64,000 nt of DNA, taken from positions 34,890,832 to 34,954,831 of the forward strand of contig NC_063172.1 in NCBI RefSeq assembly GCF_023159225.1, written 5' to 3'. Below are positions 1 through 11,389 of the stretch, in pieces. The position numbers and the translations under genes are program-made. The notes beneath the pieces were generated by a model, which ran no database searches, was not told where the DNA came from, and saw nothing but the letters and a program-made list of their open reading frames with translations. Source of the stretch: Perognathus longimembris pacificus (lineage: Eukaryota; Chordata; Mammalia; Rodentia; Heteromyidae). How positions within the stretch are numbered: the stretch's first letter is position 1; the number at the start of each line of letters is the position of its first letter.

Positions 1-115
1 TCTTGGAAATGGGATCACAGGTTTAATGTCAGCCTGGTGTAAATAGCAAATTTCAGGCCAGCCCAGGTTACATAGTGAAACTTAACCCCCTCACCCCCCA
101 AAAAAGTAAAATAAG
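1..115 (+). mobile_element. B1-like (7SL-derived) SINE fragment, truncated by window edge
   Basis: The stretch contains two degenerate copies of the 'ccagcctgg..tacatag' motif of B1 and ends in a C/A-rich tail. Its 5' part lies outside the window or is degraded. A younger SINE was inserted into the end of its tail (next entry). Confidence 0.5.
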
Positions 116-125
116 TATGTTCTTG

Positions 126-299
126 GGGGAGGGGAAGTCTTGGAGCTTGAACTCAGGGCCTGAGTACTGTCCTTGGCTTCTTTTTGCTCAAGGCTAGCAC
201 TCTACCACTTGAGCCACAGCGCCACTTCTGGCTTTTTCTGTTTATGTGGTGCTGATGAATAGAACCCAGGGCTCTACTGCTAAGCCACATTCCCAACCC
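126..299 (-). mobile_element. IDL-Geo dimeric SINE, reverse strand, with TSDs
   Basis: Read on the reverse strand, an ID-like left monomer is followed by the right monomer with box A-like tggctcaagtgg and ctagccttgagc. Flanking repeats aataagtatgttcttg (110-125) and aataagtgtgttcttg (300-315) match at 15 of 16 positions, so this is a complete insertion. Several substitutions show it is not among the youngest copies. Confidence 0.88.
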
Positions 300-315
300 A
301 ATAAGTGTGTTCTTG

Positions 316-555
316 ATATTTTATTTTAAAGTAATTTTGTTTTTATACTTTATGCAGACTGATTATTTTATTTTCAACACTGACCAATCTAAAATATATT
401 CAACACTGCCTAATCTAAGAGTGTATTTTAGTTGAATTTTCTGTTCTTGTATTTTTTATTAGAGGCATTAAAACTGATTTTACATTTGAGATTATTTCTA
501 ATTTTGATAACTGTAATTTGGAGTTCAAAGAATATAGAGTTAAGAATTCAAAATT
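316..555. other. AT-rich spacer, nothing recognised
   Basis: Low-complexity AT-rich sequence with no recognisable gene or repeat. The reading frame on the reverse strand here is short and compositionally ordinary. Confidence 0.5.
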
Positions 556-1508
556 GCTTTTTAAAATTATTTGCTTTATTTTTATTATAAAGGTAATGTA
601 CAGAGGGATTACAATTACACAAGTCAGGTAATATGTGCATTGCTTTTCATACTGTATCTTCTCTTTCCTCATTTTCTCCTAGTCCCTCCTGTCTCCACCC
701 ATGAGTTGTATAGTTCACTTTAGTCCATGTCCAGTGAATTCCACTGCTGTACTTTTTTATCCTTTCTCCCTCAAGTTCTGTACTCCTCCTGCCATCCTTC
801 TGAAGATATATACGTGAGTACATTACACATAAAGAAGACAATCATCAAACAATATCTTTCTGCCAGTAATACAGTGACATACCTAACCATTTAGGAAAAA
901 TAATGATAATACAAGTTTAATAGCAAAAGTAATTAAAGAGATCTCTTGTTTCCATATCTTGGAGTTCATTTTGATATATGTATATATGCCATTTTAATAA
1001 TTTATATAAATATAAATTTTATATAAGTATAAAGAAGCACACAGGCACTGCACCTGTGTGTTTCTCTCCTAAGTGTATTCCAGTGTATTTTTAGATCTAA
1101 TTTCTACATATCAGAGAGAATATACACCATGTGTTTCTCTGAGCTTGGCTTACCTCAATGGGATTGTTCTAATTCCATTCATTTCACTTCAAATGGCATA
1201 ATTTTATTCTTTTTAATGGCTGTGTAACATTTCCATTGTGTATAGGTACCATGTTGTTTTGGATCCATTCATCTATTGTGGGGCATCTGGGCTCTTTCCA
1301 TATCTTGGCTATTGTGAATAGTACAGTAATGAACATAGAAGTGCAGGTGATTTTTTTTTTATCATATCCTGGCTCATAATGTTCAGGGTAGATGCCCAAG
1401 AGTGGTATGGATGGGTCCTAGGCAAGATCCATGTTAGTTTTTTGGGCAACCTTCACACTGCTTTCCAGAGTCATTATACTAGTTTACATTCCCACCAAAA
1501 GGGTAAAA
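556..1508 (-). mobile_element. Older L1, 3' portion (3'UTR and ORF2 C-terminus), antisense; part 1
   Basis: Antisense L1 3' end (spans such as ggtaatgtacagaggg near 590) leads into the ORF2 C-terminus: 1184-1399 reverse encodes a peptide with the MGIYPEHYEPGYD and IWKEPRCPTIDEWI patterns of L1 ORF2. It is diverged and broken. A younger L1 interrupts it at 1509-3837; the same element resumes at 3838. Confidence 0.8.
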
Positions 1509-1526
1509 GGGTAATAGGGTTCCTTT

Positions 1527-3819
1527 TTTTTTTTTTCAAATTTTTATTATCAAACTGATGTACAGAGAGGTTACAGTTTCATACGTTAAGGCATTGGATA
1601 CATTTCTTGTACTGTTTGTTACCTTGTCCCTCACACTCCCCTCCTCCCCCTTTTCCCTCCCCCCCCCAGGTGTTCAGTTCACTTACACCAAACAGTTTTG
1701 CAAGTATTGCTTTTGTAGTTGTTTGTCTTTTTTTTACCCTGTGTCTCTCAATTTTGGTATTCCCTTTCAATTTCCTAGTTCTAATACCAGTATACACGGT
1801 TTCTAATATACTCAGATAAGATTACAGAGATAGTGTAGGTACAACCACTGGAAGGTGATACAAGAACATCATCAATAATAGAAGCTACAGATACATATGG
1901 GATGTTGAAAGTAGTTATATCTGTGATATAACAATCGTTTCCATAACATGGAGTTCATTTCACTTAGCATCATCTTATGTGTTCATAAGGGTATAGCTAT
2001 TGGGCTCTTGTGATGCTCTGCTATAACTTGCCTAAACCTGTACTAATTATTCCCAATAAGGGAGACCATAGAGTCCATGTTTCTTTGGGTCTGGCTCACT
2101 TCACTTAGTATAATTTTTTCCAAGTCCTTCCATTTCCTTACAAATGGGGCAATGTCATTCTTTCTGATAGAGGCATAAAATTCCATTGTGTATATGTACC
2201 ACATTTTCCTGATCCATTCTTCTACTGAGGGGCATCTGTGTTGGTTCCAGATTCTAGCTATGACAAATTGCGCTGCGATGAACATTGTTGTGCTGGTGGC
2301 ATTTCTGTGATTTTGTTTGTGGTCTTTTGGATAGATACCCAAAAGTGGGGCTGCTGGGTCATAGGGGAGTTCTATATTTAGCCTTCTGAGGAATCTCCAT
2401 ACTGCTTGCCAGAGTGGCTGAACCAGTTTACATTCCCACCAACAATGAAGTAGGGTTCCCTTTTGGCCACATCCCCTCCAACAATTGTTATTGTTAGTTT
2501 TCTTGATATAGGACATTCTTACTGGGGTGAGATGGAATCTCACTGTTGTTTTGATTTGCATTTCTTTTATGGCCAGTGATGTAGAGCACTTTTTCATATG
2601 TCTCTTGGCCATTCTCATTTCCTCATCAGAGAAGTCTCTTTGTAAGTCTTTAGCCCACTTGATAAGGGGGCTATTGGTTCTTTGCGGTTTTGTTTTGGAG
2701 GAAGGTAATTGTTTTAGTTCTGCATATATTTTAGAGATGAGGCCTTTGTCTGTTGAATGGCCAGTAAAGATCTTCTCCCAGTCTGTGGGCTTTCTGTTTA
2801 TCTTGAGAGCTATGTCCTTTGCCCCGCAGAAGCTCTACAGTTTGATGCAGTCCCATTTGTCCAACCTTTCTTTGATTTGTAGCCTTTCTGGGTCATTGTT
2901 AAGGAAGTTCCGTCCTGCGCCAAGGAGCCCAAGTGTTTCTCCTACACCTTCCTTTAGTGTTTTCGGGGTGTCTGTTTTGATTTTGAGGTCTTTAATCCAT
3001 TTGGAATTGATTTTGGTGCAGGGTGATATATAAGGATCTAGTTTTAGTTTGTTGCATGTGTTGAGCCAGTTTTGCCAGCACCATTTGTTAAAGAGACTAT
3101 CTTTCTTCCAAACTATTGTTTTAGTTCCTTTATCAAAGATTAAGTAGGCGTAGTTCTGCGGGTTCATTTCTGGGTCTTCAATTCTGTTCCATTGGTCTCC
3201 AGGCCTGTTCCACTGCAAATACCAAGCTGTTTTTATTACTATAGCTTTATAATACAGCTTGAAGTTGGGTATTGTAATTCCTCCAGCACTGTTCTTTCTG
3301 CTTACGATTATTTTGCTATTCTAGGTCTTTTATTGTTCCATATGAATTTCTGGATTGCTTCCTCTATTTCATTAAAAAATGGTGTTGGGATATTAATGGG
3401 TATTGCATTGAATTTGTAGATAGCCTTTGGCAATATTGCCATTTTGATTATATTAATCCTCCCAATCCAGGAGCATGGGAGGTTTTTCCATTTCCTTAGT
3501 TCTGACTTAATTTCATTTTTCAAGCTTTTAAAGTTCTCCTCCAAGAGGTCTTTCACTTCTTTGGTTAAGGTTATTCCTAGGTATTTTATGTTTTGGGGGG
3601 CTATTGCAAAAGGAGTTGCTTTCCTGATTTCAGCCTCAGTCTTCTGGTCGTTAGCATAGAGAAAGGCCGTTGATTTTTGAGGGTTTATTTTATATCCTGC
3701 AACTTTGCCAAAGTTTTGGATCAGCTCTAGTAGCTTGGGGGTAGAGTCTATGGGATTCTTTAGGTATAGGATCATGTCATCTGCAAAGAGAGAAAGTTTA
3801 ACTTCATCTTTTCCTATTT
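1527..3819 (-). mobile_element. Young 5'-truncated L1, antisense, nested in the older L1
   Basis: The element runs from a T-rich start (its A-tail on the reverse strand) through a roughly 0.5-kb 3'UTR with a pyrimidine-rich tract near 1625-1670 (G-rich on the L1 sense strand), then the 3' part of ORF2, and stops near the RT FADD motif. The 18-bp repeat gggtaatagggttccttt occurs at 1509-1526 and 3820-3837, proving one insertion into the older L1. It is about 2.3 kb against 6-7 kb for a full L1, so it cannot be autonomous. Confidence 0.93.
2043..3819 (-). pseudogene. L1 ORF2 3' fragment (RT end plus C-terminal domain)
   Basis: ORF2 codes for the L1 endonuclease/reverse transcriptase. Here only the end of the RT and the C-terminus remain. 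Reverse-strand translation shows [16 protein letters not shown] near 3770 (catalytic FADD), then [15 protein letters not shown], then at 2043-2618 the Cys-rich segment [16 protein letters not shown] with its following Cys, and the terminal SLIGNN before the stop at 2043. Three open blocks (3308-3775, 2835-3218, 2043-2618) are separated by stops or frameshifts, so it is inactive, yet the long open stretches mark it as fairly young. Confidence 0.9.
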
Positions 3820-3837
3820 GGGTAATAGGGTTCCTTT

Positions 3838-5275
3838 ATCCCACATCCTTACTAACATTTGTTGTTATTTGAATTCACAGTAATCTAACTGGGGTGAGGT
3901 GGAATCTCAGAATTATTTTGATTTGCATTTAATTTATGGACAATGAGGATAAGCATTGCCGCATAAGTTTTTGTTGTTGTTGTTCCAGTTTGTGCTCTTT
4001 TTCTCTCCTTAGCTCCATTGCCCATTTAGTGATTGACTTATTAAGAGTGGGAGGGGTTAGTTTCTTCAGCTCTTTGTCTATATTGGATATTAGGCCTTTG
4101 TCGGATATATTGCTGGTAAAGTTCTTCTTCTCAGTTTGTTGACTGCCTTTTTAGTTTAGTAACTATGTCCTTAGCTGTGCAAAACCTTTTTATTTTGATG
4201 TAGTCCCATGTATCAAGTATCTCTCCTATCTGCTGTGCTCCTGGTACTCTTTTCAAGAAGTTTCTATCTACATCTACAAACTGTAGTGTTTCTCTCCCAC
4301 TCTGTTGCAGTTATTTAAAATTTTTGGGTCTGATTTTGAAGTTTTTGATCCATTTAGTACTGATGTTAGTGAATGTTGACAACCAGGGATCCACATTTAG
4401 TTTTCTTTATATGGACTCCCAATTTTCCCAACACCAACTATTAAAGAGTCTGTTTTTCCTCCAGTATGTCTTTGATTCCTTTATCAAATACCAGATAACT
4501 ATAAGTGCATGGTTTTATATCTGGGTCTTCTAATCTGTTTCATTGACCTTTAGGTTTATTTTTGTTCCAATGCCAAGCTGCTGTTGGTATTATAGCTCTG
4601 CAGTAGAGCTCGACATCTGGAATGATACCACTCATTACTTATTTCCTCTAGAATTGCTTTGGCTATTCTAGGTCTTTTGTTGTTCCATATGAATTTGGGG
4701 TCTGTTTTCTCTATCTCAGTAAAGAAGATTATTTTAATTTTAATGAGGCTTGCATTGAATTTTTATATAAGTTTTGGCAGTCTAGCTATTTTCACAATAT
4801 TGATTCTACCTATCTATGAACATGGAAGGTCTTTCCATTTCCTAATGTCTTCTTTGATTTCTTCAGATTTTTATTAGCTTTTTGCTATGAAGATCTTTCA
4901 CATCTTTGGTTAGGTTTATTTCTAGGTGGGTTTTTTACTTGTTTTGAGACTACTATAAATGGAGTTGTTTTCCTGATTTCCATTTCTGTATATTGTTGGC
5001 AAACAGAAAAGCAATTGATTTTTTGTGGGTTAATTTTTTATTCTGCTACTATGCCAAAGTGGTTGATTAATTCTGAGATTGGGGGGGGGGGGATTCGAAT
5101 TGTTTGAGTCCTATAGGTATAAAACCATGCCATCTGCAAATAAAGATAGTTTGACTTCCTTTTTTCCCTATGCGAGTCCTTTTTATGTCCTTTTCTTGCC
5201 TTGTTTCTTTGGCTAGGAATTCCAGAATTATACTGAAGAAGAGTAAAGAGAGTAGATGTCACTACTATTGGTGAT
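3838..5275 (-). mobile_element. Older L1, antisense; part 2 (ORF2)
   Basis: Sequence continues directly from the part ending at 1508, as the duplicated target site shows. Antisense ORF2 sequence is recognisable by comparison with the younger copy at 1527-3819, for example the tract around 4740-4890, but is heavily interrupted. A G run at 5082-5092 is a local expansion. Confidence 0.75.
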
Positions 5276-5610
5276 AATTTAAAAAGTAGTATCTTCTAAC
5301 ACATTGGGCAAGTCACAAAAGGAAAGAAATGATGAAGAACTATATGCCTCATCCAAATAATGTAGGCTCCTACCATGTTGACAACTATTGTGAAAAATAT
5401 TGATCACCTATGTTGGAGAGGGCATGAATATATAGACACCTTTTTTACATTGCTGATTTGATTACAATTGCCATAGTCTTTCCTGAATAAATTTGGTAAT
5501 GTATAAAAAGAATCTTACAAGTGTTTATACTCTTGACCCTGATAACTATTTAATTTATATTAAAGAAATAATTAGATATTACGGATTTTAAGCCATTTTG
5601 CTTACTCCAA
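5276..5610 (+). mobile_element. Ancient L1 fragment (probable)
   Basis: The order of short motifs (a gttggagagggcatg block, then an interrupted aagtgtttatactcttgaccc block, then aaagaaataatt) follows the ORF2 3' region of old mammalian L1s on the forward strand. It is very diverged and the ends are approximate. Confidence 0.45.
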
Positions 5611-5639
5611 AACCATTAGTATTAGCATAAAATTGAAAC

Positions 5640-6055
5640 TATTTTCTGTTTCCAGTTAGCCAATGCCATGTAACAAACTGCTTTAAAAGTAAATAGTTTT
5701 AAAATAAAATGCATTATTATGTCTTAAGATTTTGTGTGTCGGGAGCACAGTAGGAATGCACTGTCTCTGCTCTGCAGTGTCCGGCTTCTCAAGTGAGTGA
5801 ACCCAAAGATTAATCCAGAAAGTACCCCAATGTTGGCCTGGGCTCCTGTCTTTCCCACTATATGGCTCACCTCTGTGGCTAGTTGGTGTTTTTTCACAGC
5901 ACAGGGGGATGAGAAGAGGTGGAGTTCATCAGTGCTAGAAGAACAAAACAATGGAAGCTGCCAGCTTCTTATTGCCAGCTTGGAACTGGTCATTGTATTG
6001 GTGAAGACAGTTGCAAAGCTCAATCAAATTTCTAAGGAAACTCAGACTTAACTTT
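5640..6055 (-). mobile_element. Possible ancient LTR fragment (MLT1-like)
   Basis: The opening (ccatgtaacaaactgc, then a T/A-rich block, then a gtgtgtcggga block) resembles the antisense start of old MaLR LTRs. The resemblance is weak and comes from memory. Opposed short reading frames cover the region without any recognised domain. Confidence 0.3.
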
Positions 6056-6160
6056 TGATTAAGAGAGTACCAAAGAAATTATACAAATGTTCACACTTTT
6101 GCACTGCTACATTTTGCCCTGTAATAATAACCACTAAAGATATTACATCATTACTCATTG

Positions 6161-6280
6161 GAAAGCAGAGAGAGTGAATCTAAATCACATTATTTTGCTT
6201 CTGATTATAAGAAAAATTTGAAAGCAGAGAGGGTTATGAGTCTAAATCACATTATTTTGGTTGTGATTATAAGAAAAAAT
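6161..6280 (+). repeat. Two-copy tandem duplication, unit about 60 bp
   Basis: A unit beginning gaaagcagagag and containing tctaaatcacattatttt then gattataagaaaaa occurs at 6161-6219 and again at 6220-6280, with a few substitutions and a short indel. It does not belong to any repeat family recognised here. Confidence 0.85.
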
Positions 6281-8260
6281 AGCTTATTTTAAAGGAGGTA
6301 AAACATATAATTGTAGAAAATTTTAACTCAAATGCAAGTCTTCCATTGAAACTTCTTTGAAGATTGAAAGTTATTTACATGTCATGTTTTGAATAGTTTA
6401 TATAAGCTGTGACCATTTTTATAGATTTATTTTTGTGGGAAACAAAACTAATTGAACTTCATATAATATCAAACTTAAAGAGAAATCAGTAACAGAAACT
6501 AGCTGAGGACAGAAGAAAATTCTGACAAGTGTTTAGGGAAATCTACAGCCCAAAGGGATTGAAGAAATGAAAGACACCATTAAAGAAAAATACCAAAGTA
6601 ATGATCAATAAAGAAAGGAATAGGACAAAAATTTAAAGCATATTCTAAGAAGAAAAATTATCTCCACTTGTAAGAAAATTAATGATGTTAACTATTACAT
6701 TCTTATAATTCCATTATTTGGAAATTAAGTAAATTAATAGTCATTTTCATTACTTTTATCTGTGGAAGTAAAATTTAAAGATAAAAATAATAAAACAAAG
6801 TCATGATTAAAGTAATAGTGAAGAAGTTTATGAATTTTCAATATACTGGAAAATTATCTAGTCATAAGATTTTAAAATTTAAAGACAAGAACAAGAAAAC
6901 CTTTCATGTAACAAAGCTAATAAGAAAAGTAAAACATAAAGTACAAGTTTATTAGAATTAATATTTTCTAAAAATACAAATAATGAAAATTAGTAGACAA
7001 CGTAGCCATGTAAATACAATGAAGGACTAAAGCTAAGTATGGCCTAATAGTTTTGCTTAATGTTGTAAATGTTATCCTATTATATAAGGAAGCTTAAGCA
7101 AGTTACTGAATGTAGGCTAGCAATGTCTGAAATTTTTAATTTAAGGATTTGTTATGTTTTAGTTTTATAATCAGCTGATTTGATATTTTAAGGATTTTAA
7201 GATATAAAAAGAACAAAATATCTAAAATGGAAAGATACCAATTTTGTAAAATCACACTCTTTAGCAGTCAAGGTTTTGCCAAGTTCAGTATTATGCCATT
7301 AAAAATACAACTTATCTTTTTAAGGGTATGTAGCTCATTTCAGTGCCCTTTAACCACAAGGCACAATTATTGCCCTTCCCCAACAGAAACAAGAAAGAAT
7401 CAGTGTAGGTATGTTACTACCTTACTATATGACAAGAAAACCAGGCCTATAAAATGAACTTTTAATCATAAGTTATGACTAGAAAAGATTATTTTGAAAT
7501 GATATTTTTCTCAAGTAACAAACTTGTAGTATTAGTCACGTAATTTAAGCCAGAAAGATATTTAAGTCATAGAATCTAAATATGGTAACTGTTTTATAAA
7601 TGTCTGCCTCAGCAGATGATATTACTCAGTAGTCAACATAGAAAAAAAATATCTGCCTTCTCCTGAATTCTGAAAGGTGTTTATGTTCTCTCATAGTAAT
7701 AAGGATATAAATCTCAAGTTATGGATGAAAGGATGTTTATTAATTATTCTACTTTTCTGGGTAATTCTGTGTGCAATTTCAGAAGAGTTTGGTATTTAAA
7801 ACTGTATGGAGTAAAAAGATCACCCTTACCAATATGGGTAGATATTTTCCAACTCATCATGTGTCCAACAGAACAAAGAACTTTTTCAGCCTTTAAAATC
7901 AGAAGACTTACTACCTGATCCTTCAACTCTTTTAACCCTTTGGTGATGATCTGAGAGTTAGACAACTTATTCCTTTGTTATCAGGAGTTTGGAGCAGATA
8001 GAGATTCCAAGATTTGAAGCTACAAGTTGAGAAGTACCAAGAATGGCCAGCAGCCTGTAGAAACTGAAAGCATGATTTCATTCTCTTTTAGAGTCTCTAG
8101 AAGGAAACAATCCTAACACACCTCAAGTTTAGACTTCTAGTCTCTGGAATTGTAAAAAAAACATGTTTCTGTTATGTCACCTAGTTTGTGATAACTTGTC
8201 ACAGCAATCTTATAGAATTAATACTTTTATGCATCAGTATTTCCCTAAAAAAGCAGATTA
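6281..8260. other. AT-rich unique sequence
   Basis: About 2 kb of AT-rich DNA with no recognisable gene, RNA or repeat. Reading frames (for example 7227-7457 and 7721-7918) are short, lack recognisable motifs and overlap opposing frames. Confidence 0.5.
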
Positions 8261-8261
8261 A

Positions 8262-8345
8262 GCCAGTCACAGACACTGGTGGTACGTGACTATAATCTTA
8301 GGTGATGAGCATTGCTCAACCCAGCCAAGGTAGAAAAGTGTACAA
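8262..8345 (+). mobile_element. B1-like SINE left monomer, cut by an L1 insertion
   Basis: The segment (ccagtcacagacactggtgg..) is the left, B1-like half of a B1-Geo dimer. A Geo-like right half appears at 8863-8950, after the intervening L1, so both were probably one element before the L1 inserted. Confidence 0.5.
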
Positions 8346-8346
8346 A

Positions 8347-8858
8347 ACGCTTTTTTTTTTCTATTTATTGTCAAAGTGATGTACAGAGAGGTTACAGTTT
8401 CATATGTTAGGCCATGGGTACATTTTTTGTACTGTTTGTTACCTCCTCCCTCATTGCCCCATCCCCCCTCCTCTTTTCCCTCTTCCCCCCATGAGTTGTT
8501 CAGTTTTGCAAGTATTGCTTTTGGAGTCGTTTGTCTTTTTATCCTTTGTCTCTTGATTTTGATATTCCTTTCACTTCCCTAGTTCTAATACCAGTATATA
8601 CAGTTTCTAGTGTACTCAGATAAGATACAGTGACAGTGCAGGTACAACCACAGGAAGGGGATACAATAGGATCATCAACTATAGAAGCTACAGCTTCACA
8701 AGGCATGTTGAAAGTAATTACAACCCTGGTATAACAGTCGTTTCCCTAACATGGAGTTCATTTCACTTAGCATCATCTTATGCATTCATAAAGGCATAGC
8801 TATTAGGCTCTTGTGATCCTCTGCTGTGACTAGCCTAAGCCTGTCTTTGATTAATCAG
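8347..8858 (-). mobile_element. 5'-truncated L1 3' end, antisense
   Basis: This contains only the L1 3'UTR: a T run, a catatgttaggccatggg block, a pyrimidine-rich tract and the tcatttcacttagcatcatc segment, ending near the ORF2 stop. It differs at diagnostic positions from the younger copy at 1527 (for example ggagtcgtttgtc), so it is an intermediate-age subfamily. Confidence 0.85.
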
Positions 8859-8862
8859 CAAA

Positions 8863-8950
8863 GAGCTGGACTGGAAGCATGGCTTAAGAGGTAGAGGCCC
8901 AGCTGTGAACCAAAGAGCCAACCATGAGCCCAAGGCTCTCAGTTCAAATA
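8863..8950 (+). mobile_element. Geo-like right SINE monomer
   Basis: The segment ctggaagcatggcttaagag..ctctcagttcaaatactgg matches the right monomer found elsewhere in the window. An imperfect gaataaatgagtgaatg repeat (8958-9000) follows as its degraded tail. Confidence 0.55.
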
Positions 8951-9179
8951 CTGGTATTTAGTGAATAAATGAGTGAATGTGTGAATAAATGAATGTACAA
9001 ATAAATATAAGCTAGAAATAAATGCTAGTTTCTTGGAAATTACCTATGTGTCCTTCCACAATAGTGTTCTCCCACTTCTCTATGAACTATAGTCACTATT
9101 TTAAGATGCATGTATTTATTATCAAAAATAAATGTAGAAGACAAAGAAATAGGAGATAGTAGAGAAGAATAAGGTATGT

Positions 9180-9440
9180 TGTTTAGTTTTGCCTTATGTT
9201 CTACTCTCTATAAAAGGAAGAATTATGTATTCTTCCAACTTGTTTTTCATCTCAATATTATATCTACGAGATCTTTTTATGTTGATTTAGACAGACTAGT
9301 TCATTATTATTGCTTACTTAGTCTATCATTCATTCACATTGTTATTGAATGTATGGAGTTTCTAGTTTCTTCCCATTGCATAAAAAACTACTAAAATCAT
9401 GCTTGAATTATGTGTCCAAATATTTATGGCAAATATTTTC
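9180..9440 (-). mobile_element. Possible ancient L1 fragment, antisense
   Basis: The sequence (agatctttttatgttgattt, then a tatggagtttctagtttctt block) resembles the antisense 3' region of very old L1s. The similarity is weak and rests on motif order only. Confidence 0.35.
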
Positions 9441-9486
9441 CCTTAATTAAGGAAGTATAGCTATAATCAGAGGTATTGATTTTTTT

Positions 9487-9790
9487 TTTATTAAACAACT
9501 GAATTTTATTTTCTCACAGTTTGGGAGGCTAGAAGTACAAGATCAAGGTATGAGACTGCATTTTAATGAGGGCTATCTTCTTGGTTTGTAGACAGCTATT
9601 TTTCTCATCATGTTCTAACATGGCTTAGGCTTAGTACAGTCATGCATAGGGAGAGAACAAGCAAGGGACAGCTCTAGTGTCTTTTCTTATGAGGACATTT
9701 AGTCTTACTGGATTAAGAGAACTGTCTTTATGACCTCATTTAACCTTAACTACTTCTTTATTCCAAATAAAGCAATACTGAATGTTAAAT
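9487..9790 (-). mobile_element. MaLR-type LTR, antisense
   Basis: The block ttattttctcacagtttggg, then aggctagaagtacaagatcaagg, is the antisense of the conserved end of MaLR LTRs (around their polyadenylation signal). Further in, the tcttatgaggacatttagtc block fits the same family. No internal coding part is visible, so it is a solo LTR relic. Confidence 0.6.
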
Positions 9791-9907
9791 AGCATATGAA
9801 TTTGGAATGGGAGGAGCAGAAACACTGAGTCCCAAACATCCTAGTTTTTAATCTCTCTCTTCCTTACAGGGTTCTTTATTTCCTCATCTATCAAGCTTGA
9901 GAAGGAA

Positions 9908-10135
9908 AGATGGCACAGTATGGAAGATAAAGTGTGGACTGTGGGGCCAGATTGACCAGATTTAAATCCTGGCTTTGCCACTTTTTGGCCCTGTGATCTT
10001 GCCTAAGTCAAATGACTTTGCTTGTCTTTATGCACAGTTTATAAAGTTGAGACCGTTCATATCCATATATAAGGCACCTGGAACAGGACCTGGCAAATAG
10101 TACGCACTTTAAGTGTCTGCCATCATTGTTCTCAC
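9908..10135 (+). mobile_element. MIR SINE
   Basis: This shows the MIR core order: tggactgtggggccagattg, a tttaaatcctggctttgcca block, a gatcttgcctaagtcaaatg block, and near the end ggcacctggaacaggacctg. MIR is an ancient tRNA-derived SINE shared by mammals; this copy is near full length. Confidence 0.8.
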
Positions 10136-10235
10136 TCCAGGGTGAGCTATAGACTCAGTCCCTGATCTCATCATCTCAGCTATCATGCCATTGGGACTAA
10201 CTGGGACACAGGCATAGTAATTCAAGTTGTTTTGT

Positions 10236-10464
10236 TTGTTTTTGTGCTAGTACAGGGCCTTGAACTCAGTCTGGATGCTCTCCCTTAGCTTTTTTGTTCA
10301 AGGCCAGCTCTCTACCACTTGAGCCACAGCTCCATTTTTGACGTTTTGCTTCGAGATAAGAGTCTCACAGATTTTCTTACCCAGGCTAACTTTGAGCCAT
10401 GATTCTCAGATCTCAGCCTCCTGAGTAGCCACAATTATAGACATGAGCAACTGGCACCTGGCTA
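10236..10464 (-). mobile_element. B1-Geo composite SINE, reverse strand
   Basis: On the reverse strand a B1-like left monomer (its ctgagtagcc/tcagcctcctgagt block reads near 10415) is followed by the Geo right monomer (antisense ctctaccacttgagccacag at 10309-10328). Dimer with the linker gagactcttatct-like segment that other copies share. Confidence 0.82.
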
Positions 10465-10829
10465 ATAAATTAGTTTAATTATCCAGAAGCCTAGAACATC
10501 TTCATATGACTGGGGGTAGATGAGGAAGTACATGAAACTAGTCAAAGCTCTCTTAATGTTCCAAGGGAGTTAGCATGAAGACAATGTCAATAAGCCAGAC
10601 AAGAACAGCAGAGAAACTGTGCATCAGCACTGTGGCACCAAGAACTTTTCACATGAGGAGTTAAATTCTTATAATGTTCTAAGATTCATAGATAAATTTT
10701 CCATAACTTACAACTCCAAACAAATCCCTTTTAGTACATTTTATTAATGCAATGATCTAATATTTTATTGTCATAACAATTTATATACACTCTGGCTATC
10801 TTTAGAATTTCTTTTTTTTTTTTTTAAGC

Positions 10830-10905
10830 AGGACTGGGTGGTTTGAACCCAGGACCTCATGCCTGCTAAGCAGATATTCTACTATGAGCCATAGTTCCAT
10901 TAGGG
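10830..10905 (-). mobile_element. ID-like tRNA-derived SINE, reverse strand
   Basis: The antisense order tgggtggtttgaacccagga, tcatgcctgctaagcagat, ttctactatgagccatag is a tRNA-derived monomer with box B and box A in reverse. A T run at 10810-10825 is its A-tail. Confidence 0.6.
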
Positions 10906-11069
10906 GCTTGTTTCCTACTCAGACGTGTGCCATTTTTAAGCATCATAGCTGAGATGTCAGGAGAGGTATTGATTTTTTAATCAATTTTCCCATATATTTC
11001 TTCTTTGTCAATGGCACAAAATGCTAAAATGAGTGGCTGTTTTCCACTTTAATTTTATTCTTAGATTTT

Positions 11070-11385
11070 GGTACCCTGGATATTATATATACATGTATTG
11101 GAATTAGGGAAGGGAAAGGGAATATCACAATTGAGAGATAAAAGACAAAATACAAACCAATGCAACAGCAATATTTACGTAACTATATGGTGTAAACCAA
11201 CTGTACAACTCATGGGGGGGAGGGAAATGGGGAGGAGAAAGGGGAGCTGGGGAGGGAAATGAGGGAAGAGGTAACAAGTTGGATAAGAAATGTACGCACT
11301 GCCTTACATATGAAATTGTAACCCCTCTGTACAGCACTTTGACAATAAAGAAATGACAAAAAAAGAAAAAGAAAAAAAATAGTAG
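11070..11385 (+). mobile_element. 5'-truncated L1 3' end
   Basis: Forward L1 3'UTR: ggtaccctggatatta, the agataaaagacaaaatac block, a G-rich tract at 11213-11260, gtaacccctctgtacagcac and a tail of A and AAAAG units. Intermediate subfamily, related to the copy at 21790-22615. Confidence 0.87.
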
Positions 11386-11389
11386 TTAG

